From contig CAMLGO010000023.1 in the NCBI GenBank assembly GCA_946479665.1, forward strand, positions 1 to 10,058: a stretch of DNA of 10,058 nt. The letters are read 5' to 3'. The position numbers and the translations under genes were made by a program. The notes beneath the pieces are model-generated. The model saw only the letters and a list, made by a program, of their open reading frames with translations, was not told the DNA's origin and searched no databases. Below are positions 4,750 to 10,058 of this stretch, one piece after another. The stretch is from an uncultured Candidatus Saccharibacteria bacterium (lineage in GTDB: Bacteria > Patescibacteria > Saccharimonadia > Saccharimonadales > UBA6022). Position 1 is the first letter of the stretch, and every line of letters starts with the position of its first letter.

Positions 4750-5355
4750 TTACTTTACGTAAACCTCAATAGCGAGTGTTTGACCCACAACATTTTCGTC
4801 ATTGTCAGAGGCTTTGGCAAGCGTGACCTTGGCAATTTGCATTTTGGTTAGGTTTTGTTCGACCATGTTCATGAAGGTAAGAAGGCTCTTGTATGGAATT
4901 GATGACTCAAGCTGGATCGTAACGGTTTTTGAAGGGGTTGCTGCCTCCTGGGGTTTGACGGCACCCGCCGCCCCAGGTGTGGCTGGGGTAGCTACAGCTG
5001 CGGTGTTGTCGAACGTAAAGCCGGTGATTACAATTCCTGCTTTCGTCGCATAGTTATTGAGATCTCGCATAACTTGGTCTTGATACTGATAGCTTGCGCT
5101 TTCGGATACGATACTTTCGGCGCGTTTTGCGGTGTCCTTGTACTTTTCCAGTTCGGCCTGTGTCTTTTGAAGTGATTGGATGTTTGTTTCGCTCGCCTGA
5201 GCCTCTCCATTTGTTTTACTCACTTCGTTGGCGTAATCTTTTAACGATCCGGTGAGGAGTACGAAGCCGGTAATGCTGATGCCGACCGTGAGGAGAATTG
5301 CGACACTAAGAATAATGCGAAGATTAGTTGCGGTCATTTTTTTCGCAGCTGCCAT
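4750..5355 (-). CDS. pilO: PilO-like pilus alignment complex protein
   Basis: This 201-aa protein has one N-terminal transmembrane helix at about 12-36, a coiled-coil-like Gln/Glu/Lys-rich stretch at about 40-85, and a C-terminal ferredoxin-like domain from about 95 to 200. The domain ends V-T-I-Q-L-E-S-S-I-P-Y-K-S-L-L-T-F-M-N-M-V-E-Q, then A-I-E-V-Y-V. The ‘Y-x-x-L-x-x-F-L/M-x-x-x-E’ helix is characteristic of PilO and GspM-like folds. PilO pairs with PilN in the membrane and helps transmit force from the cytoplasmic ATPase side to the growing pilus. An alanine/proline-rich insert at about 118-143 interrupts the domain. The start overlaps the pilN stop by one base (TAATG), and a strong Shine-Dalgarno GAGGTGG (5363-5369) lies seven bases upstream inside pilN. 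Assignment is by order, topology and motif; overall sequence identity within PilO families is low. Confidence 0.87.
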   Translation of the reverse strand: MAAAKKMTATNLRIILSVAILLTVGISITGFVLLTGSLKDYANEVSKTNGEAQASETNIQSLQKTQAELEKYKDTAKRAESIVSESASYQYQDQVMRDLNNYATKAGIVITGFTFDNTAAVATPATPGAAGAVKPQEAATPSKTVTIQLESSIPYKSLLTFMNMVEQNLTKMQIAKVTLAKASDNDENVVGQTLAIEVYVK

Positions 5356-5915
5356 TACTGGGCCACCTCTTTATTGATAGTTACGTTTAATTGAACGCTG
5401 ACAGGGTAGCCTTCACCACCACTCGAGCTGGCGATTGTCATGCCCTGGAGCGATACGTTACTAAAGATTTTTGATTTTTCGAGCGATGACTTAAGCTGAA
5501 GGCCGTCATCATAGCTTTTTGCCTTGGCGGATAGGACGAAAGGAGTGCCGAATGTGTTTGCGTCGAGGTTAAGATTGTCGAGTATGACATTTGCCGGTAG
5601 TGTTTGAGCTATCGCAACAACAACTTTAGTGTAGTTTACTTCTTTATCAAGAATCGTTTTAGCAGTCGAGAGATTAGCTCGGAAAGCCTGAGCCTGTGTC
5701 TGTACGGTACTGTATGAGCTAGCTTTGCTGGCATTGAGGGCGATTTTCTTTTCAGCTTCTGCTTTGCTTGTGCTCATGATGACAAAACCCGCACCGACCA
5801 TGAGACCAGTAGCAACCATTGCTCCTAATGTAAGTAACACGTAGCGAAGCAAAAGTACATTCGTTCGTGCAGCTTGAATTTGCCGTTTTTCTTCAAATGG
5901 AAGGAGATTAATCAT
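5355..5915 (-). CDS. pilN: PilN-like pilus alignment complex protein
   Basis: This 186-aa protein begins M-I-N-L-L-P, the conserved cytoplasmic peptide by which PilN docks into a groove of PilM. The transmembrane helix is at about 23-48, followed by an Ala/Gln/Ser-rich coiled-coil segment (about 50-95). A ferredoxin-like domain at about 95-185 contains V-V-V-A-I-A-Q-T-L-P-A-N-V-I-L-D-N-L, a strand-helix pattern common to PilN and GspL-like periplasmic domains. It pairs with PilO. The start overlaps the pilM stop as ATGA, and an AGGGAG Shine-Dalgarno lies nine bases upstream. It is embedded in the pilM-N-O run, so co-translation is expected. Length is close to the usual 180-200 aa. Confidence 0.92.
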   Translation of the reverse strand: MINLLPFEEKRQIQAARTNVLLLRYVLLTLGAMVATGLMVGAGFVIMSTSKAEAEKKIALNASKASSYSTVQTQAQAFRANLSTAKTILDKEVNYTKVVVAIAQTLPANVILDNLNLDANTFGTPFVLSAKAKSYDDGLQLKSSLEKSKIFSNVSLQGMTIASSSGGEGYPVSVQLNVTINKEVAQ

Positions 5916-6964
5916 TTCCAGATACTCCCTGGATTAATACTGGCAAGTCCGGCAACAGTGATATAGCGTGGGCGGAATTGCTTGGCGGGTTGCGGCAATT
6001 TTCCGAAGTCGAGCTGCTGCCATGGGCTGGCGACGCGCGCCGGCATGACCAGCTCGTTGGTGAAGTAATCACCGATGCCTGGGACATTGCTACCGCCGCC
6101 AACGATAATGACTTGTTCAAGCTTGCGGTCGTCACTGAGACGCTCGTTGTAATAGCGAATGACCTTGCGTGTTTCGACGATAATGCGCTGAAGGCTTGGT
6201 CGAAGCGCCGTGGTGATCTTTTCTTGGCGAGGTCCAGCGTTAAGACCGTTGAGAACCTTCAATTGATGAGCATTTTCTAGTGGTACGCCAAGTTTCTTGG
6301 CGATATCAAGCGTAAAGGTATTGCCTCCGACGCCGAGTCCGCCGGTAACGCGAATCGATCCGTCAAGCACGGCAATGTCGGTGGTGGCTGGGCCAATGTC
6401 GACAATTACAGTTGGCAGATGACCCTCTTCGGTTGCTTCAAGGACACGAGCTACAGCACTGATGCCCGGTTCAATCATGCTAACGTTCATGCCTGCATCT
6501 TTTACGGTTGTTGTAATCTTATCGATGAGTGTTTTTGGTACGGCGCACATCAGAACCGTAAGGTCGGTTTTTGTGCGCTTGATGATTTCGTAGTCGATGT
6601 AGAGGAGACCAATCGGAATAGGGATGTATTGGTCAACTTCGATTTCCACCGCATCTCTAAGAGTTTTTTCCGCCGAAACAGGGATAGTAAACGTACGCGA
6701 GAAAGTACGGGCGGTTGGCACTCCAAGAACAACGTGGTCGCTTGAGAGGGTACCGACAATCTTGTCCTTCAAGAGGAGCTGAAGGTTTTCGGTAAGGTAG
6801 GTGTCATTGCCTTCAAGCGATGCGAGAACACGTGTAGGGTCAAGATCGATCGAGCCGTAGCCGTGAACGAGCCATTTTTTGGCATCAATAGACATAACCT
6901 TGATACCAGTTTGACTGATATCGAGTCCGATAATTGGCTTGTCGTGATAGAATAATTTTGCCAT
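5912..6964 (-). CDS. pilM: PilM, actin-like type IV pilus assembly ATPase-fold protein
   Basis: PilM is a cytoplasmic actin-fold protein that binds ATP and the N-terminal peptide of PilN, coupling the assembly ATPase to the PilN-PilO membrane complex. This 350-aa protein shows the actin/FtsA signatures in order: phosphate 1 G-L-D-I-S-Q-T-G-I-K at 13-22, phosphate 2 V-D-I-G-P-A-T-T-D-I-A-V at 188-199, and the adenosine motif I-V-G-G-G-S-N-V-P-G at 287-296. The segment A-V-E-I-E-V-D-Q-Y-I-P at 105-115 is typical of PilM (A-x-x-x-E-x-x-x-Y-I-P). Length is normal. A 53-base gap to pilC contains an extended -10 promoter, so pilM probably begins a transcript of its own, whether or not pilBC reads into it. 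Only a weak Shine-Dalgarno (AAGTGGG) precedes the ATG. The stop is TGA, used within the ATGA overlap with pilN, which supports the standard code. Confidence 0.95.
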   Translation of the reverse strand: MAKLFYHDKPIIGLDISQTGIKVMSIDAKKWLVHGYGSIDLDPTRVLASLEGNDTYLTENLQLLLKDKIVGTLSSDHVVLGVPTARTFSRTFTIPVSAEKTLRDAVEIEVDQYIPIPIGLLYIDYEIIKRTKTDLTVLMCAVPKTLIDKITTTVKDAGMNVSMIEPGISAVARVLEATEEGHLPTVIVDIGPATTDIAVLDGSIRVTGGLGVGGNTFTLDIAKKLGVPLENAHQLKVLNGLNAGPRQEKITTALRPSLQRIIVETRKVIRYYNERLSDDRKLEQVIIVGGGSNVPGIGDYFTNELVMPARVASPWQQLDFGKLPQPAKQFRPRYITVAGLASINPGSIWK

Positions 6965-6989
6965 TGATGCCCACTTAAATACTTATTTT

Positions 6990-6998
6990 AGTATACCA
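6990..6998 (-). promoter_or_regulatory. Extended -10 promoter upstream of pilM
   Basis: On the minus strand this reads TGgTATACT in the 53-base pilC-pilM gap. Twenty-five bases lie between it and the pilM ATG, so a leader of about 19 bases is predicted, unlike the leaderless starts elsewhere. No -35 is present; an inverted repeat fills that position. It would allow pilM-N-O expression independent of pilBC. Confidence 0.6.
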
Positions 6999-6999
6999 T

Positions 7000-7018
7000 G
7001 AGCATAATGAAAATGCTC
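7000..7018 (-). repeat. Inverted repeat between the pilC stop and the pilM promoter
   Basis: GAGCAT and ATGCTC form a perfect 6-bp inverted repeat around a 7-base spacer. It starts in the last base of the pilC stop codon and ends one base before the extended -10 of pilM. There is no T tract after it on the minus strand, so it is not a standard intrinsic terminator. It could be an operator or a weak mRNA hairpin separating pilBC from pilMNO; chance is not excluded. Confidence 0.4.
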
Positions 7019-8250
7019 TAACCTTTAATCTGGTTTGCGAGTCCGGCAATCGGCGACATAACACTGGCGGCGATGAGCCCGACCATGCCACCCATGACAA
7101 CAATCATGACCGGCTCAATAATTGAGCTGAGACCGTCGATTGCAACATCGACTTCTTCTTCGTAGAAGTCGGCTACCTTAACGAGCACGGTATCAGTTTG
7201 GCCCGTCTCTTCACCTACGGCGAGCATCTGAGCGACGATCGCAGGCCATAACTCGGTGTCGGCTTCGATGACTTCGGATAGCTGTTTACCGTTTTTCACC
7301 TGTTCGGCTGCATTCTTTAGGGCTTCCTCATACACGGTGTTGCCGACGGCACGAGCCGTAACGTCAAGGGCTTCAAGTACGGCAACACCGGCACCCATAA
7401 GCGCCGAGAAGGTGCGGGCGAACCGGGCAACGGCGAGCTTGCGAATGATCGTTTTAATACCTGGCAGTTTGAGGATAATGTGGTGAAACTGGGATTTGCC
7501 GACTGGGGTTTTAAGATAACGCAGGAGTGCAATGATGCCGCCGACAAGAATAGGCAAAAGGATGTACCAGAAATTGATCATGAAGCCGCTTATAGCAAGC
7601 ATGATTTGGGTAATTGCAGGTAGTGAAGCGTCCGGTCCGGCAAGGTCTTTGATAGTTTTGCCAATCATTGGAATAACAAATACCATCAGGCCGAAGAAGG
7701 CGATGATCGTGATGAAGATAAGCACCATCGGATATGACATGGCACTCTTTACTTTTTTGCGGATGGCAGCATTTTTTTCCTGTTGGTATGCGAGGCGCTT
7801 GAGGATATCATCGAGAATACCGGCCGCCTCACCGGCACGCACCATGTTAACGTAGACGTCACTAAAGGTATTTGGATACTTACCGAGTGCATCTGCAAGC
7901 GGTGAGCCACCTTGAACATCTTTGACGATATTGCCGATGATTTTTTTGAGCGCAGGACTCTCGGCATGATCGCCTAGGGAGCTGAGCGCACGCAGAATAG
8001 GCACGCCGGCACTGATCATCGCGCTTAATTGGCGCGTAAACATGACGATATCGTCGGCCTTTACCTTATTGGCACCAAGAAGGTCATTTAGGCTGAACTG
8101 GTTCTTACTCGATGAGCCGTCTTTGATACTGATTGGGCGAAGATTCTGTTTAGTAAGGGCGGCGATAGCTGATGAGCGATCGATCGCTTCGAGTGAACCC
8201 GTAATAGTGTGGTTTTGGGTATTGGTAGCGGTGTAGTTGAATGTCGACAT
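7018..8250 (-). CDS. pilC: PilC, type IV pilus inner-membrane platform protein
   Basis: PilC is the polytopic membrane platform that the hexameric PilB motor turns to insert pilins into the base of the pilus. This 410-aa protein has the usual length and two T2SSF domains. The first spans about 67-193 (F-T-R-Q-L-S-A-M-I-S-A-G-V-P-I-L at 71-86, M-V-R-A-G-E-A-A-G at 136-144). The second spans about 273-395 (F-A-R-T-F-S-A-L-M-G-A-G-V at 277-289, M-L-A-V-G-E-E-T-G at 342-350). Transmembrane helices are at about 172-196, 216-245 and 378-403. The N-terminal 60 residues carry the F-x-Y-x-A and A-x-x-x-L-x-x-x-x-L-x-x pattern of PilC N-domains. It starts 2 bases after the pilB stop with little Shine-Dalgarno, implying translational coupling. 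No pilT lies between pilB and pilC, unlike many T4P clusters. Confidence 0.96.
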   Translation of the reverse strand: MSTFNYTATNTQNHTITGSLEAIDRSSAIAALTKQNLRPISIKDGSSSKNQFSLNDLLGANKVKADDIVMFTRQLSAMISAGVPILRALSSLGDHAESPALKKIIGNIVKDVQGGSPLADALGKYPNTFSDVYVNMVRAGEAAGILDDILKRLAYQQEKNAAIRKKVKSAMSYPMVLIFITIIAFFGLMVFVIPMIGKTIKDLAGPDASLPAITQIMLAISGFMINFWYILLPILVGGIIALLRYLKTPVGKSQFHHIILKLPGIKTIIRKLAVARFARTFSALMGAGVAVLEALDVTARAVGNTVYEEALKNAAEQVKNGKQLSEVIEADTELWPAIVAQMLAVGEETGQTDTVLVKVADFYEEEVDVAIDGLSSIIEPVMIVVMGGMVGLIAASVMSPIAGLANQIKG

Positions 8251-8252
8251 GA

Positions 8253-10031
8253 TTATTCTTTTGTAACCCTGAGGACTTCTTCGACGGTTGTATTACCGCG
8301 AATTGCTTTCACGAGGCCGTCGGTCTGCATGGTTGTCATGCCTTCTTCGATAGCAAGATCTTGGATCTGGTTGCTTGTTGCATTGGCAACGATAAGTTTT
8401 TGCATCGGCACGCTGTTGCCAAGTACTTCATAGATACCGATACGACCTTTATAGCCAGTGTGACTACACTCATCACAGCCATCGGGCGAGGCTTTCCAAA
8501 GAGTCTTGAGGGTTTCATCGGTCGTGCCGAGTGGTGTCTCGCCGCCAACTTTTTGAGCCACCGCTTGCTGCTCAAGCTCGTGGATATGTTTGAAATCTTG
8601 CCCATTCTTAAGGTAGAAGAGGTGAATAATTGCCTGCTTTTCTTCTTCTGATGGTTCATAACTCTGGCGGCAATTCATACACAGGCGGCGAACAAGGCGC
8701 TGTCCGACAACCGCCTTAACGGTACTGGAGATCAGGAATGGTTCAATACCCATGTCGAGGAGACGCGGCAAACAAGTGGCGGCGTTATTGGTGTGGAGCG
8801 TACTGAATACAAGGTGACCCGTAAGGGCTGCTTGCACGGCCAGGTTGGCCGTCTCGCCGTCACGAACCTCACCAACCATGATGATATTTGGGTCTTGACG
8901 GAGAAGTGCACGAAGGCCAGAGGCGAAAGTCATACCAGCTTTGGCGTTGGTTTGCGTTTGATTGACACCGGGAATCTTATACTCGACCGGATCTTCAATG
9001 GTCGAGATGTTGACGTCGGGGGTGTTGAGCTTGGTGAGGACGCTAAAGAGACTGGTCGACTTACCTGAACCGGTTGGACCAGTCACGAGCACCATACCAT
9101 TGGGCTCTGTTAGCGCAACTTCAATGACCGAAAGAGAGCGCCCCCAATAGCCAAGCTGTTGCAGAGTAACTGCTTGGTTTGACTCATCGAGAATACGCAT
9201 GACAATCTTTTCGCCATCGGCAATCGGTAGGGTGCTGACACGCAGGGCGTACTGCTTACCGCCGACATTGATCTTGAAGCGACCGTCTTGCGGCACGCGG
9301 CGTTCGTCAATTTTGAGGTTCGATAGAATTTTAATACGACTGACGAGCGCACCGAGAACGTTGCGTGGTAGGCGGTTAACTTCTTTGAGAACACCATCGA
9401 TGCGGTAGCGAACCTGGACAAAGTCCTCGCGCGGCTCAATGTGAATATCACTGGCACTGGAGCGAATTGCATACTCGAGCAGGAGGTTAACGGTTTGAGC
9501 GATAGGCGAATCTTCGGCGACATCAGCTTCGGTAACATCTTGGGTGTCATTGTCATCACGCTGAATGTCGATAACTTCATTGAGCTCTTCATTGACGTCG
9601 CCGCGATAATTTTCGAGGCATGACAAGATATTGCCGTGCGTGGCAATGTAAACTTTGACGTTTTCGCCGATTTGTTTCTGGATGAAGTTCAGCGCCTGGA
9701 CGTCGTCGGGATCTTCCATGGCAAGATGCTGAAGGCCGTCTTCGTCGACTTTGAAAAGAACTGCGCCGTACTGGCGGGCGATACGCTCGGGAATCTTACT
9801 AAGCGCGTCGCTCGGGATGTCGCGCGGATCTATCTTGATATAAGGTATTTCGGCGTAGTTCGCGAACGCCTGTACGAGGCTTTCTTCAGTGACAAGCTCG
9901 TGTTGAATGGCGAGATCCTGCATCGGGCGACGAGAACGAGTACCCTCCTCTTTGAGGGCTTCAAGTTGCTCTTTAGTAGCCGCACCGCTGCGCTCGAGCA
10001 ATTTTTCGATGGTAACATCTGAAATACGCAT
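8253..10031 (-). CDS. pilB: PilB, type IV pilus extension ATPase
   Basis: PilB is the cytoplasmic hexameric ATPase powering pilus extension. This 592-aa protein is full length. An N-terminal MshEN-type domain (about 1-145) with L-x-x-x-G-x-x-x-x-x-Q-L is followed by an acidic linker (about 145-172) and the N2 domain (S-A-S-D-I-H-I-E-P at 192-200, then R-Y-R-I-D-G-V at 208-214). The ATPase core has Walker A G-P-T-G-S-G-K-S-T at 318-326, an Asp box S-T-I-E-D-P-V-E-Y at 343-351, Walker B I-I-M-V-G-E-V-R-D at 383-391 and a His box T-G-H-L-V-F-S-T-L-H-T-N at 404-415. A zinc tetracysteine follows: Cys451, Cys454, Cys519 and Cys522. The 64-residue stretch between the two cysteine pairs is long and Gln/Glu-rich. 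The TGYKGR-x-GIYE end block identifies PilB/GspE rather than the retraction ATPase PilT. It leads the pilus cluster. Confidence 0.97.
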   Translation of the reverse strand: MRISDVTIEKLLERSGAATKEQLEALKEEGTRSRRPMQDLAIQHELVTEESLVQAFANYAEIPYIKIDPRDIPSDALSKIPERIARQYGAVLFKVDEDGLQHLAMEDPDDVQALNFIQKQIGENVKVYIATHGNILSCLENYRGDVNEELNEVIDIQRDDNDTQDVTEADVAEDSPIAQTVNLLLEYAIRSSASDIHIEPREDFVQVRYRIDGVLKEVNRLPRNVLGALVSRIKILSNLKIDERRVPQDGRFKINVGGKQYALRVSTLPIADGEKIVMRILDESNQAVTLQQLGYWGRSLSVIEVALTEPNGMVLVTGPTGSGKSTSLFSVLTKLNTPDVNISTIEDPVEYKIPGVNQTQTNAKAGMTFASGLRALLRQDPNIIMVGEVRDGETANLAVQAALTGHLVFSTLHTNNAATCLPRLLDMGIEPFLISSTVKAVVGQRLVRRLCMNCRQSYEPSEEEKQAIIHLFYLKNGQDFKHIHELEQQAVAQKVGGETPLGTTDETLKTLWKASPDGCDECSHTGYKGRIGIYEVLGNSVPMQKLIVANATSNQIQDLAIEEGMTTMQTDGLVKAIRGNTTVEEVLRVTKE

Positions 10032-10045
10032 ACTGGTTATGCTCT

Positions 10046-10051
10046 ACTATA
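10046..10051 (-). promoter_or_regulatory. Possible -10 element of the pilB operon
   Basis: On the minus strand TATAGT lies 14 bases before the pilB ATG, predicting a leader of about 8 bases. It is preceded by ACG, as is the recA -10, not by TGn. A -35 would lie beyond the window end, so the promoter cannot be fully judged. Confidence 0.35.
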
Positions 10052-10058
10052 CGTCACG

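Noticed and set aside
5912..5914. TGA possibly read as glycine (as in Gracilibacteria and Absconditabacteria)
   Set aside because: TGA ends pilM at the expected length and within an ATGA overlap with pilN. All the other genes are full length with no internal TGA, so the standard code fits.
9636..10022. A 128-codon plus-strand open frame opposite the pilB 5' end
   Set aside because: It is antisense to a well-supported PilB coding region, has no promoter or Shine-Dalgarno, and its composition is a mirror of PilB codons.

Overview
The window looks like a stretch of a Patescibacteria (CPR) chromosome, most likely Candidatus Saccharibacteria (TM7). This rests on three things: compact genes with leaderless starts; a reduced type IV pilus (T4P) cluster pilB-pilC-pilM-pilN-pilO followed by a short membrane protein and a PRC-barrel protein, with no secretin gene, as expected of a single-membrane cell; and a ruvB - membrane protein - pseudopilin - recA - recX neighbourhood. 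All genes read in the standard bacterial code. pilM ends on TGA inside an ATGA overlap, which argues against the CPR lineages that recode TGA as glycine. The phylum assignment is inference, not proof.

Left part (1-3855), DNA repair plus small membrane genes. The 3' end of ruvB (+) is followed by a two-helix membrane protein with a bacterial PH-like domain (+). This converges, with a 3-base gap, on a pseudopilin gene (-). The pseudopilin and recA (+) diverge from a 99-base intergenic region. recA ends in a strong intrinsic terminator and faces an unrecognised four-helix membrane protein (-). That gene in turn diverges from recX (+). recA and recX are therefore close but separated by an opposite-strand gene.

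Right part (3852-10031), one long minus-strand pilus cluster. pilB (extension ATPase) and pilC (platform protein) are 2 bases apart. After a 53-base gap with its own promoter come pilM, pilN and pilO, which overlap at stop/start codons, then a 93-aa single-helix protein in the position of PilP. A protein with two PRC-barrel domains follows and has its own promoter. PilB powers assembly at PilC, PilM-PilN-PilO form the inner-membrane alignment complex, and the pseudopilin at 899-1291 is a candidate pilus subunit. No pilT, pilD or pilQ is present here.

The most notable pattern is regulatory. Five genes (the PH-like protein, pseudopilin, four-helix protein, recX and PRC-barrel protein) have a -10 box ending exactly 6 (once 7) bases before the ATG, which predicts leaderless mRNAs. 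Four of these use an extended -10 (TGnTATAnT) with no -35; the fifth lacks the TGn and instead has a -35 at 17-base spacing. By contrast recA, pilN and pilO have Shine-Dalgarno sequences. This pattern also fixes the starts of recX and the four-helix protein, both of which have longer in-frame alternatives. No RNA gene, CRISPR array or mobile element was seen, and no stretch without a gene exceeds 300 bases; the longest is 3042-3216.
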